A stretch of DNA of 64,000 nt, taken from the NCBI RefSeq assembly GCF_910592395.1, contig NC_088311.1, positions 3,846,501 to 3,910,500 of the forward strand. The letters run 5' to 3'. Shown here piece after piece: positions 40,260 to 50,903 of this stretch (position 1 is the first letter of the stretch; the number at the start of each line of letters is the position of its first letter). The position numbers and the translations under genes are program-made. Under the pieces are notes generated by a model. It searched no databases. It was not told where the DNA came from and was given only the letters and a program-made list of their open reading frames with translations. The DNA comes from Lineus longissimus (Eukaryota > Nemertea > Pilidiophora > Heteronemertea > Lineidae).

Positions 40260-40890
40260 AAAAAGTTGAACCACTGTGTTTATCATTGAGATTTGATCAT
40301 TAAGGAAGTATGATGGACTGACGGACAACAATATACAGAAATGCAGTGAATACCCCGATTCTTTGCAGACAATTCAATAACAATTCAGTGAAAAGAACTG
40401 ACTTTCAAAGTTATCCTAATCTTTTCTGAATGACTGAAGTACATGTAGTGCTGAACACAATTCGCGCCTTTCCTGATCAGTGCCCCTGGTCATAGTGATA
40501 AAGTGTTGTTGTGGGAAACAAATGGATAGCGGTGGGGTCAGTCTCTGATGCTTCCAGCGTCACATCAGTCGTGATATCGAAATCAACAGAGGCCGACACC
40601 ATAACTCGGTGAGTTTGTCTACCACACCACACTCACCTGGAAGGAAGCGAATTACATTTTCGACTCGGGCAGGAGCCATTGTGAACTTCAAGGTGACAGC
40701 ATTGACTTGATTCAAACTGCTTCATAGAAGAGGTGCTGAGCAGTCGAGAAAGATACACACTTGCAGTGTTTGGTGAGACACTCAATACATGTATTGACAG
40801 CAAGGTATTGCTTCCTTAAACTGTACAAAGGTATTGAATATTTGAAGTTTTGAACCCACCACCAAAACAATGAGACAACATACATGCATC

Positions 40891-40919
<29 letters not shown>
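40891..40919. repeat. (ATA)n microsatellite
   Basis: Ten uninterrupted ATA-type triplets in the DNA downstream of the ODC-like gene. Confidence 0.97.
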
Positions 40920-40921
<2 letters not shown>

Positions 40922-41075
40922 TTAATTAATAGACTAAGCATTCCAGAACTAGGCTTTGGAAAGATGTCATACAAATTGCAAAACTCTGTCATAATCTATT
41001 TCAGAAATAACAAACATTTAAAATGACTTACACATGAATAGAAGTCTACAATACATACATTATACGCCACAGATA

Positions 41076-41081
41076 TTTATT
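41076..41081 (-). terminator. Candidate polyadenylation signal of the ODC-like gene
   Basis: AATAAA on the minus strand, about 430 bases downstream of the stop codon at 41505-41507. Confidence 0.45.
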
Positions 41082-41504
41082 TTGTAAATGGCAGTAGGAA
41101 CATCAACACTTTATACCAACAACCAAAGTCAAAGATGGTCTGTTGTCTTCAATAATGAATGTCCTGTCCCCTGTGCAGATGCCTCTTGTCTAGAATAAAA
41201 CTGTCGACACAGAAAAGTACATGTATATATCAAGAAAGCAAATAATTTTGAACTTCTGCAGTGTGACTTACATCAAGAAAATAATCACAGCCATTGTTTG
41301 CAGCCAAAATTGGTGTTTTTCGGCAAAAAGGACTGAAGAATTTACACAAATGGAATTTTTATGGCAAACAATGTTTTAAACAAATTTAAAAAGCTAATTG
41401 GCATTCACAACTTTCTTTGGAATTTGCTATAAACGGTGATGTCCTATGTTCATATTCAGAGTCGGTCATTTCTTGCATGTGTCATGTGATAGATGAATGA
41501 TGTT

Positions 41505-41655
41505 TTACCGTTCTAGATTGAAAGGAAAATTTAACTCTCGTACCAGGGTAACATGGATATCCTCGGACTCACACCGGCGTGCAACTTGTCTTGGATCTCT
41601 CACAGCATTGGGAGTTGACAAATTGTGTCTAGGTCGATCAAGGTACAGAATGGGA
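41505..41655 (-). CDS. ODC-like last exon, divergent C-terminus
   Basis: It is placed by a GTAAGT donor at 41929 and a TATTTTCAG acceptor. The joined frame stays open for 50 codons to a TAA stop. The tail (LPILYLDRPRHNL through RELNFPFNLER) does not resemble the mammalian ODC PEST/degron ending. Reading through the donor would instead end the protein at once (SVDLL then stop), so a short form is a formal alternative. Confidence 0.7.
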
Positions 41656-44600
41656 CTGAAAATAAGAGAGGAATGTTTCAAATGCGCTGATGATATTCCT
41701 ATATTTTTCTACAACATGAAAGTGATAGAATTGAGCCAGGTATAGAGCATTAAGAAAATGAAACAAATTTACATCTATCTCTCTCCCTCTCCCTTTCATT
41801 CTCTCTGTGTATGTCTTATTTCTGCCAAGTTTAAAAGTCATTTTTAGGATAGAATCCCAACACGAAAATTATGTAACTTATAAAGATGTTTCAAAAAGAC
41901 AGAATTGTTGACAGGCATAGTGTACTTACAGCAAATCTACAGAGATGATGTAGTTGACTTTGGGCTGTGGCATGCCATTGAATGCTGATGATGCAGTCAG
42001 AGTATAGGCTCCCATGTTGGCGTAGAGGACCCAGTCTCCCACCTCTAACTCAGGGAGGAGCTGATAGGTAGTCAGGCAATCAAGACCATCGCACGTTGGA
42101 CCCCAGATGCTGCAGGAGTAATACTGGTCACCACTACGATCGTCCAATGGGGTTGGAGTCAGACTTAGGGCGCCATCATACATCATGCAGTTGAACGAGC
42201 CGTAGACACCATCGTTTACGTAGTACATGAATGCAGGTTCCTTGTCTTGGGACATGTCATCGTCTAGGTCATCTGAAATTGGCACAGAAAGAGAACAAAT
42301 GAGGTTAATCTCGCCTCAATAACTAACAAGTAAATTGTCTAACAAATCCTTAACACTACAACACCAACCCCATTCTCTTCGAGTGCCTACCTTCAAAATC
42401 GGAGTCCCTATCCTGGTGAACCACCCTCTTGGCAATGACATTGACAGCAATGGTGAGTGCTGATGTGACCAAGTAACGTCCTGGTTCTGCGATCACTTGA
42501 ATGCCGCTACCTTCAGGGAAGTGCTTCTGGAGAGACACACTGATGGAATGGGATACCTATAATACAGAGAAAAGTTGCATGAGCAATGGAAAAACAAGAA
42601 ATCACAACCAACAAAAACGTTACAAGTGTCCTGACCTAGCTTTTAGGTTTTAAACAATCCAGGCAAGTTTTTGAAGAAAGATCACTGGTGACATCATCTC
42701 AATGCTTCGCTGCACATATATATATTTCCAGGTACAGTAAAGAAGGGACTTTCACCTTTCTTTGGAAAATCAAAAGTGCTCACAAATCCTGACAAGCTCT
42801 GTCAATACCAAATGACTAACGAGTTGAATCCTTTGCAGAAAAGACACTCTTATATGCCCTGAAGTGATTAAATTGTTCTCACCTCATCGAAACTGAGCTC
42901 ATCTGTGTCTGTACAAGCAAACCCATTACCCAAGTTCAACAGCTCAATCTTGAAGCCAAGCTCTGTAGCCTGTCTCTGTATTTCATGAGCCATGCTGATG
43001 GCATGGGGATAAGATGCAACATTGACGGTGTCTGCGTCAAGGGAGAAACTGAAACACAACGCCAAACACTGAGTTTTAGATTCACTGAAGTTTACACATG
43101 CAACAAATTTGGCTGTATCTGATGGTTCTGGAACTACTATATCGACAATACTGCAAGTATCTGCAGTCATGAATCTACTACACAAAGAAAATGATGATAT
43201 TATTGAAGTAGCTTTCTACAATTTTTGATACAAGTGTAAATCTTCAAGAGATGGATCAGGTGTAACACCACCCCTTCATGGATCATCGTCTTCAATCTGT
43301 ACTATACAAAAACTGCCATTACTATATCATTTTTAGATCACTTCATGCATACCTGATGCCCATAACTTGTAGATCAAGCTCTTTTGCCCTCTCCAGAATG
43401 CGGACTGCCTCATCTGGATCACACCCAACTGTGAGGTTGGGCTGAGAATCATCCTGCAGCATCTGCAACTTGGTACACAGTATCAACCTTGCACTTGAAT
43501 GAGTCGACTTGATCTTGTTCAACTCGTTGATACTATCGAAGGTCATAAGGGTGACGCCTGATTGTGCAGCATACTTGAGGTGAGTTTTCTGCTTGCATGG
43601 GTTGGAGAAGAGGATGCTGTCAGCTCCAACTCCAAGGTCCAATGCCTTCCTGATCTCAGCCTGAAAGTAGAGAAGGGAGGTTAGTCAAGGGAACAATCAC
43701 ACTGTTCAATTAACAAATGTCTGGACTGGGAAAAACCAAGGCATTTTTGCTGAATATACATCAGATATTGGCTATTCACATGATATAACATACGGCAGTT
43801 TTAAACATGAACTTTTTCATTTGAAAAACTTCTTTATTGAATGACAGATCAAGTGACATCTAACAGCATCAAATTATCAAGTCTATCAGCTCTGTGAAAG
43901 AGCTTCTTAAATTGGACCTCATCTAAAGTCTTCTTGTTGATGCTTTAAATCGTTTCTTACCTTACTGGCACAGGCAAACTTGGCTCCAAGACCTGTCAGG
44001 AGGCGCAGAACCACAGGATCGCTGTTGCACTTCAAGGCTGGAAACAGAAGTGGTAAAATACATTATCCATGCAAAATGCAGCGCTCACTTCAAATTGCAG
44101 CTTAAATAATGACAAATTGGTGACCAGACTAGGGTTCGAACACACATTAAGTAACACCTCGATGGAGAGTTGAACACTTAAAAACAGTATGAGCTCCCAA
44201 GAAGGTGAAAGCATTCCTACCATAGTAAGGCTGTACTTCAGACAAGTTGGCGGCGAATTGCTGGTATTTCTTAACAATGTCACCAAGGTTGCAGCAGAAA
44301 AATGCATCATCCTTATCCTGAAAGTAAAAAATGTTTATCTGTAGAAATTTGAAAAAGACTATTTCTCTCAATTCTATTTCTAATACCAAGGAACATACAT
44401 GTAAATTGGACAGCTGCTTCATTGTCTTTAAATACTTTCTGCTCCATCTATGGACATAAGAGGATTTACTGAACATGAAAACCTAGAGAATTTCTTCTGC
44501 ACATGTGCACGCAATCAAATTTTCTTTGGAACTACCAACTCTGACATGTTTTTGCTTCCCTATTCTTACCTCTCCTGTCCGTGATGAGATGATCTTGCTG

Positions 44601-44677
44601 ACTGTATCCAAGATGTTGGGGTTGGGGTTGACGATATCAATCAGATGGGTTTTACCAATAATGCACACTTGATTCAT
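41505..44677 (-). CDS. Ornithine decarboxylase family protein, probable pseudoenzyme (antizyme-inhibitor-like), 471 aa
   Basis: Coding exons in order: 44570-44677, 44221-44317, 43961-44037, 43353-43660, 42883-43048, 42391-42556, 41930-42272, 41505-41655, all GT-AG and in phase. ODCs are PLP enzymes that turn ornithine into putrescine and are bound by antizyme. The alignment to vertebrate ODC is gapless with a +2 offset up to the glycine loop. Retained: the PLP lysine (ALKCN, K71), E276 and R279 (EPGR), C368/D369 (GPTCDGLD), Y397 (MGAY). Changed: D88 to A90, R154 to C156, H197 to S199, S200 to A202, D233 to N235 and G236 to N238 (GGGF becomes GNGF). The antizyme-contact positions K121, E138, L139 and K141 are kept (K123, E140, L141, K143). 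The C-terminal degron of mammalian ODC is absent. ATG 44677 is chosen because a stop lies in frame upstream with no earlier ATG. Confidence 0.9.
42883..43048 (-). CDS. ODC-like exon 5, altered PLP-phosphate site
   Basis: The exon reads SFSLDADTVNVASYP, where active ODCs have SFHVGSGCTDPDTF, and ends with LLNLGNGFACTDTDELSFDE, where they have LLDIGGGF. The acceptor GTGTTTCAG joins the previous exon (ending ATC AG) to give serine, matching the family residue, so the frame is secure and the substitutions are not an artefact of a mis-set splice site. The His and Ser that hold PLP, and the middle glycine of its phosphate loop, are therefore replaced. Confidence 0.88.
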
Positions 44678-44754
44678 GATGTCAGGTGAATGAACAATGA
44701 AGTTGAAAGCCAAAATGATGAAACTGAGCTAGCCACTAGGAGATACGAAGTAAT
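44571..44754 (-). other. ODC-like exon with 5' UTR and start codon
   Basis: An acceptor TTTGTTTCAG just before 44754 opens this exon. About 77 bases of leader precede the ATG at 44677. The leader contains an in-frame TAG at 44729-44731. Confidence 0.55.
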
Positions 44755-45263
44755 CTGAAACAAAGAAAGATAGTTTGTTGATGAAGAGAACAGTAGTGCC
44801 TATGTTGATTGATGGTGAACAACACAGCGAGAAGTGAGATGGAATCAATGCCTTTGTTTTCACCAAAAGCAGACAACTCATTTTTCAAGGGGCACTGTCA
44901 ATTTACCATCACAATACACAGATTCTTGACAACAGGCGAGTATCATTATTTATGGCGCTTTGGACTTGTTTAGCAGCTAATTTGTTCCTGGCCTTTTTTC
45001 ATATGAGGATGACAATTCAATTTGTCGTATGAGGCCAATCGATACTGAAGCAAGCGTGCAGACAAGAACATCAAAGGTGAAGTGTCCTGCATATGAGTAA
45101 TTTAGAATGCTGCTTCTCGGTGATAATGATCGCATGCAACAAAAGTCACTTGTTTATGGTTGCTATGGATAACAATGGCAATGTCAATCAATAGGTCACT
45201 TTAAGAGGTTACACCCACAGTGTGCACTTGACACTTTAGCCATCTGAATTATAGTATACTTAC

Positions 45264-45394
45264 ATGGCCAGCTGGAACACCTGCTCTTTCAGTAAATATC
45301 AGCTGGGATCCCAGGGTGGCTCCGCGTTGTAATCCAGCCTTTCCCTAAAGAGACACGACCCCTCCGGGGACTGGTTGAGGTTCGGTGAACCTCC
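45264..45394 (-). other. Probable 5' UTR exon of the ODC-like gene
   Basis: Bounded by a TTGTTTACAG acceptor and a strong GTAAGTATA donor. It contains no ATG-initiated frame that joins the coding sequence. An upstream non-coding exon ending at 45675 (donor GTGTGT) probably precedes it. Confidence 0.5.
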
Positions 45395-45839
45395 CTGTAA
45401 ACAAGAAGCACACACGAAATTAAGAAATGGCAAAGAGACATGGCCTCTCATCATGGCCATGGCATGGGCCCATCATGGGGTTAGTTGATGACCCATGGCA
45501 AACAAAAATAAATGTCTATGACGTACAAAGGGCAGTATACAATAAAGTATCTTAGTATGGCATGCACTGTGCATACATCATTACATGTAGGCCTATGTAC
45601 ATGTAATGTAGGGCCTCCTCATACATTCAGATTCGTCTTCAAAAAATGAAATTTTTCATCACTAAAATACACACCTTTACTGCAGGATCCCAGCCGTCCA
45701 AGCGGGATATGGTTCTGGGCGGAATTCTGGCGCATTAACCAGACCCACCAATGAGAATATTTTGTTCTTATTACGTTTGTAAACGATAGAAATAGGCCCT
45801 AAATACTTGAAACTGTCACCATTGATATCCGCAGTGGTT

Positions 45840-45950
45840 GACGACAAAATGGCGGATGGAAGTGTATTCGGAAAACCTCGTTCGAAGCTCCTTGCACTTC
45901 GGTTAGTCACGTGATTTCTATGGCTGACGTCATCTTAGCGGGAAATTTGA
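45840..45950 (-). promoter_or_regulatory. Probable promoter of the ODC-like gene: E-box, CRE, E2F-like site
   Basis: Within 40 bases there is a CACGTG E-box (45908-45913), a palindromic CRE TGACGTCA (45925-45932) and GCGGGAAA (45938-45945), an E2F-like core. E-boxes of this type mediate Myc control of ODC in mammals. AAAATGGCGGATG at about 45847 is a YY1-like core. No TATA box is obvious. Confidence 0.5.
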
Positions 45951-46311
45951 ATTTATTTGAAATTCTGGCTTAACCCTTTAAGTGCCGAGCGTACACTCGT
46001 TTGAATACTATAAACACACTATCCAATCACGATTGTGAAAATGAGAGCTCAATGGCCCCCCCTTCCCCGACAACATATTTTTACGTGCCTGTGATCCAAT
46101 GTCCTGTAGTGCAGTGTAGATGAATCCCGAGATTAGGCTTTTTTTACTCCTACGTTGTATACAATATATAAACAGATGTTGAAACCACTGGTTATGCCAG
46201 AATGGTGTAGAAGCAGATCAAGTCATCAGATATAAAATACCCCACCTCATCACCATCGAATTCAGTGGAGCACCACAAATGGAAGATAAAGAAGTATTTT
46301 CAAATGTATGT

Positions 46312-46317
46312 TTTATT
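46312..46317 (-). terminator. Candidate polyadenylation signal of CLCC1
   Basis: AATAAA on the minus strand, 136 bases beyond the CLCC1 stop codon. Confidence 0.55.
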
Positions 46318-46452
46318 TTCGAAGATGCAAATCAAATGCGAAATAATACAAAAAACAGCACAATTGTAAAATTATATCAGCACAAAAATTTTGTCACATA
46401 ACAGTGTATCGTGAAAACTTTCCGACATGATCAATATCTTTACTGGAAATCA

Positions 46453-47118
46453 TCACTCCCTGGCCTCCCCAGATTCTATCAGTTCCAAATTATTCCTACC
46501 TACATCCTCAACCACTGATACAGATTCACCACTCTCACAAGCATGCCCACCTTTTGACCCATTCACCACAGGCTCCGGACCAATTGCTACAAAATCACTG
46601 GACAGAAATGCTAGATCCTTTCCATTATCAGCATCAGATATTTCTTCAGCACGTGTACTTTCAACTGTCTGCTTTCCATTGTTCAGTGTCAATGCGTCAA
46701 GTTTTGACATTATCGAACCAGGTTGTTGCACTGATTCCAACGGCTCAACTGTCCTAGCTCCTACATTCACAGGAACCTTTTCTTTAATACCTTTGCAATC
46801 CTTAGGCAATACCTGGGCACTGCTCCCATCCCCCTGTCCTTGTACTGCAAGCACATTACTTGAATTTTCTGAATCTAGGTCTCTATCTTTGTCAACAAGA
46901 CCAACACGAACATCATGAGTCACATGTCTCTGATTCTCATGTCCAATTGCCGAGGGTATACTGTCGCATGAGAGGGAACGTTCAAAGCCTTGATCACTGG
47001 CTCCCTGTCTTGAAGTACCAACATTGTCAATTTTCAGCTGACTAGTCTGTGAAAGCCTAGGAATCCTCTCATGGAGGCGTGTGTTTGTATCTTCAAGTGT
47101 GTGTATCTGCTTAAGGAG
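46453..47118 (-). CDS. CLCC1: CLCC1 last exon, cytosolic tail
   Basis: A 666-nt terminal exon encoding LLKQIHTLEDTNTRLHERIP (heptad-like) and an acidic, Ser-rich tail ending SGEARE. The opposite strand also has a 163-codon open frame (46427-46918), which is a compositional shadow. The tail is not conserved in sequence across animals, so its support is the open frame and the junction. Confidence 0.85.
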   Translation of the reverse strand, partial: LLKQIHTLEDTNTRLHERIPRLSQTSQLKIDNVGTSRQGASDQGFERSLSCDSIPSAIGHENQRHVTHDVRVGLVDKDRDLDSENSSNVLAVQGQGDGSSAQVLPKDCKGIKEKVPVNVGARTVEPLESVQQPGSIMSKLDALTLNNGKQTVESTRAEEISDADNGKDLAFLSSDFVAIGPEPVVNGSKGGHACESGESVSVVEDVGRNNLELIESGEARE

Positions 47119-49988
47119 CTGAAATTATGAAGAATCATACTAAGTACATGAAGGAAGTTGTGACTGAGAAAGGGAACAAAGGTCTGGATTAAAGATCAGA
47201 GGTTTAGAGTGTCTCAAGGGCCAGAGGTACATAGGAAACACTGCTACATATATTACCTCTTGTTCCCTGCAGCTCGTAATCCTCTCGGCTGGTTCGATTG
47301 CAGCAAGGAATGGTATCTTTATCCTGTAGCCAAACATCATGAAGAGAATAAGCACAGCGATGATGATTACCGCCAGAAACAATGGCACAGCCCACTGGAT
47401 TGGCACGTGCTGCAGAAGACCACGGAAAAATTTACTGATTGCATCGCCGAAGTGTCCGGCTGGCTCGAATATGAATGCAGATAAGCTGACTGCGATGGCC
47501 TGAAATAAAATGTAGAGGTTATGTTTGCAGACAGGTGCGCCTTAAATTAGCTATTATATAGAATGTCCGTTTTTATTGATGCATTTTCCGATTTATCCAG
47601 AATGTCTGGCAGAAAGATTCTAGGAATAGGGTACCAATACTCTATTTGTCATGTTCTCTTGGTATATATGCTTTATAAGAGCGGAAGAGTAAATGCAGAT
47701 GAAGAAGAATATGTCGAAAACATTGTTGGTTACTGACCTGAAATGGGGACACCTCCCAGAAAGGGTCCACCATCAATGCTTCATGGTATTTATCACACTT
47801 ATTCTCCATAAAAGTGAACGTTGTCCGATACCAACTATTCATGGAAGACAACCATGAGGTGTCTGACGGACGACATTCATCTGGTATCCCCTTTATAACC
47901 TCAGTTAATTTCCTGGCAGCTGCTTTCTGTAAAAGAAGATACATGTAGAAAGCATATTACCGGTACCTCAAGGATATTAGTCCCTATGATGTGATAAAAA
48001 GAACCTGCCAGCCATTCTGAGTTTCCATGTCTATAAGACGCCTCTCAAAAACAATTACCAGTTTACAGTACTGTGTGAGTGAAGTCCAAAAGTGTAGCAA
48101 AGTCAAAGAAATTGAGGGTCAAGATGGCACAAGCATGATTTCTGACATTCATATAACTCCTAAAACATACAAATTTTCTGTGGTATAGGACCATACAACA
48201 AAAGGTACTGTAATCATTCATACCTTGTAGAGGTGAAGCCAGTTCCATGGAACACTGATGAGAAAACAGATGATGACAAGACGTTTTGTCTGCTGCGTCC
48301 ACGAGAGATGGATGTGCGCTTCCAGGTAGAAGATGATGACAACTAATGCCACGACACCTACCATCTGAAAATACGTAGTCTAAAATTAAAGAATGTTGAC
48401 ATGGGCATTTACAAAAACTTGCTTAGTACAGTGTAAACCTCCTTGGCAGACACCTCTTTAAGCAGGATACCCTCGCTATTAGAGACACCAGTTTAGGTCC
48501 AAATTCATTTTCCTTCCATCTTTGGCATCTAACCTCAGTAGTCAGGACACTTCTCTGGTAAGGACTGTATTTGCTCATAATTATCAGCTCAGGTGAGTTC
48601 TTCACAAGTTTTTGCTACTCAGTCAAAAACTATAAGCTCATGTACCATGTTTAGGAAATATTCACGATAACAATAAGATAGTACACTTTACCTGTAAAAT
48701 CAGGACTATTTGCTGACTATTTACAATGAATTGTTCCAAGTCGAACAGTGGTTCCTGGTATTCCTGGTCAAGTACTGAGACATGTTTTACCATATCTCCA
48801 AGTACATCGCTCACATCTTGAATGCTGCCTTTGCTGCTTGAGCTATACCTTTTCAGGACTGCTATGTCGTCTTCATTGACAGTCATGGTCATCTGATAAC
48901 TCTTCGGCACGTCAAAAGTCTGAAGATATGATAAAACTGATGAGTAAACCGAGAGGAAACACTGAGATTTGTTGAGTCCAATGATCTGGACTCAGTGGTC
49001 TCTGTGCACACTATAAAGAGGCACAGTACTGTGCCAGTGCGGGATTGCCATCCACAGGCCAAATACACACTACAGAATTGTAGGAGACTTCTAGATCTCA
49101 GCAGACCAACAAAAGACACGGCCACTTCCCATAACTGCCAACTTTGTGGCTACCACAGTCAATTTGAGATGGCCAATGTTGATCACAGAAGAAGAAAACT
49201 TGGCACAGATGATAGAGTTTGAAACTGACTCCTTACCACTGAATCAACCAAGAAGTTTGTAAGTATTGTCCTGATATACTGCTTCATATAATAACCCTCA
49301 AGACAATCAGTTGCTTCACATGGTTTACACGCTGCATCACAGTAACCAGGAGGTGCCAACCCCTCGGCCGGTCCCATTTTATGACTATCCTTGTCAACCG
49401 GTACTGGTGGCAGGTCCTTGTCAACAGGCACCTGGGGCTGACCATTTATATTTTCTTTTATAGATGCAGCATCTTTTATTCCATTGCCATCCTAGGTAGA
49501 AAATACAAGAAGTTAGGCAACATACTTCATTGAAATCTCTCTTTATAGTGGAAGAATTCTTTTGGATGCTCCCCTCAGCAAGTGATTTACATTTCTCAAT
49601 TGGCAACATCAGAGCAATCACTATCAATATCTGATATAAAGTCAAGGTTGAGACTCCTTGTCCTTTGACTCATTGTCGATCAAGTTTTGGCACAGTTAAC
49701 TGCATAAAATCAATAATCGCTCATGAATAAAAAGTGGTCACTGTGCCTAGTGGTCAGGCTTGTTTTTCGGAACAAACCTGCGCTGTGCTGCAGGCGAGCT
49801 GACACAGACCATGAAATGTTTTGATAAGAACACACCTCACTGTATTTCTTCTCCCTATATCTGGCATTACTGATGTCATAATTGAACATGTCAAACGGGT
49901 CAATGTAGTCATCTTGGTTGTGAGGTTTCAAATCAAGGCCAGAGATTATTGATATCAGCAGAAACAGCCAGAGCACCTTAATCATCAT
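46453..49988 (-). CDS. CLCC1: Chloride channel CLIC-like protein 1, 7 coding exons, 624 aa
   Basis: Coding exons in order: 49836-49988, 49237-49491, 48692-48919, 48224-48364, 47738-47926, 47257-47499, 46453-47118. Every intron is phase 0 and GT-AG. The product starts with a signal peptide (MMIKVLWLFLLISIISGLDL), then DDYIDPFDMFNYD, the hallmark of the mature N-terminus in CLCC1. A Cys-rich segment follows (GYCDAACKPCEATDC, exon 2). Membrane segments lie at about residues 205-226 (exon 3/4 junction), 240-258 (LVIICFLISVPWNWLHLYK) and 357-381 (AVPLFLAVIIIAVLILFMMF). The segment DTSWLSSMNSWYRTTFTF with KCDKYHEALMVDPFW matches the family's lumenal/pore region. The C-terminal 221 residues are cytosolic-like, starting with a short coiled coil and then low complexity. 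CLCC1 is an ER membrane protein reported as an anion channel needed for ER ion balance. At 624 residues it is a little longer than human (about 550). Confidence 0.94.
48428..48567 (-). mobile_element. Degenerate copy of the pogo-type MITE, CLCC1 intron 3
   Basis: CAGTGTAAACCTCCTTGGCAGACACCTCT, with CCAGTTTAGGTCC and CAGGACACTTCTCTGGTAAGGAC behind it, follows the reverse complement of the intact element at 54123-54308 landmark by landmark, with many substitutions. It is an older copy of the same family. Confidence 0.6.
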
Positions 49989-50742
49989 CTTGAACCTAGA
50001 AAAACATAAATTTTAAATCAATGCAAACAAATGGATTTGTAGGCCAACACCTTTTGCAAACAGGGCAGTGCAAAGATAACATTATCGACTTTATCTACAT
50101 TCTGCCCAATGCACCAACGTCATCTTAGTGGTCTTCGACATTGTGACATCACTTTAACATCTTTATCTTTGGGCCACGTATTCTAGCCTATGACACAGTG
50201 TCAACTCATGTCTGTGACCTATGACAGCATGGCGATGAAATAGGTAGACCACCAGCAGGTGGCAGTGTCGAGTTGCCGCATAGAAGCCACTATTTTTTTC
50301 ACAGAGAACGATTTTGAGCTCCACCACAAATACCAGAATATATCACCTGTCATCTACCACCGGTGCGATAGTATAACGTTGTGCGATATTGTATCGCCAC
50401 GTTGTGTAAAGATATCGCCATAACTGGAATAAACGTCATGACGTAAATGGCGATATAATGCAGTGGCCATACAATATCGTGCAATGTTAGTCGTGATGAC
50501 GTGGGACACGGCTCGTGCATAGTCATGACAGCGCAGCGTCCCATGCCATTACGATACGTTGTCGTTCAGGTTAGATGATGGTGTCGAAGCAGAGCAGAGG
50601 AGAGCTCCACATGTTTAGCTCGCCTCAGGCAGCACCACCTGGTGGTCAAACATCTGGCAATATTTATAACTTACATCGCAGCGTGCAGGGCCAAAGCTGG
50701 AGGCGGACCACCCGGCAGACAAGGGCCTGGCATGCACTTACC
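49989..50742 (-). other. CLCC1 5' UTR intron and non-coding exon 1
   Basis: The start-codon exon opens at 49995 after a TTTTTCTAG acceptor. Upstream, AAGCG|GTAAGTG at 50742 is a strong donor and is taken as the end of a non-coding first exon reaching back to about 50870. The intron contains the imperfect palindrome at 50379-50484. Confidence 0.5.
50379..50484. repeat. Imperfect palindrome of about 106 bp
   Basis: The outer arms TTGTGCGATATTGTAT (50379-50394) and ATACAATATCGTGCAA (50469-50484) pair with two mismatches. The inner arms ATATCGCCAT and ATGGCGATAT pair perfectly, around a central ACGTCATGACGT. It is probably a small fold-back relic in the CLCC1 5' intron. Confidence 0.6.
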
Positions 50743-50903
50743 GCTTGACCTTGACTTCTGGGCCTGTGTTGTTGATTTGAAAGTCTTCGAAATGTCTATA
50801 AGGTTTTCAGAACGAAATTGAGGTTGACATTTGACATGTTTGAAAACGAAAACAAAAGCACATGATTCCGGGTGGCGCAGAAGTAGATTGCGCAGCCGGA
50901 ACC
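50743..50903. promoter_or_regulatory. Remaining half of a bidirectional CLCC1/LEO1 promoter
   Basis: Sequence between the CLCC1 exon 1 donor and the outer transposon. It includes the presumed CLCC1 leader and transcription start, and a GCAGCCGGAACC stretch with an ETS-like GGAA core at the insertion point. Only this and 22 bp on the other side of the element remain between the two genes when the element is removed. Confidence 0.5.

Larger units (their letters stand above)
39241..40262. repeat. Tandem element of about 300-bp units ending in (GAC)n and a hairpin
   Basis: ACCTCTGTGACCTTGA recurs at 39241, 39555 and 39856 (spacing 314 and 301). Each unit then has GGTCAAATCAAA, CAATCGGGCAAG, GGCCCCCTGGTGGCCAA, GAGATCACCTGACCAAGGGG, TACATGTGTACC and CATTGCAGTTA. 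The last, shorter unit runs into a GAC-rich microsatellite and then a terminal hairpin. The organisation (ordered tandem units at one end, microsatellite, terminal hairpin) suits a non-autonomous mobile element, not a plain satellite. Confidence 0.8.

Noticed and set aside
39962-40331. Poly-Arg and poly-Ser open frames
   Set aside because: They are three frames of the (GAC)n microsatellite.
44678-44713. Earlier start for the ODC-like protein (12 extra codons)
   Set aside because: The codon there is TTG, not ATG, and a TAG lies in frame just upstream. ATG 44677 is used instead.
46427-46918. 163-codon plus-strand open frame
   Set aside because: It is antisense to the last CLCC1 exon, which is in phase with a clear family member.
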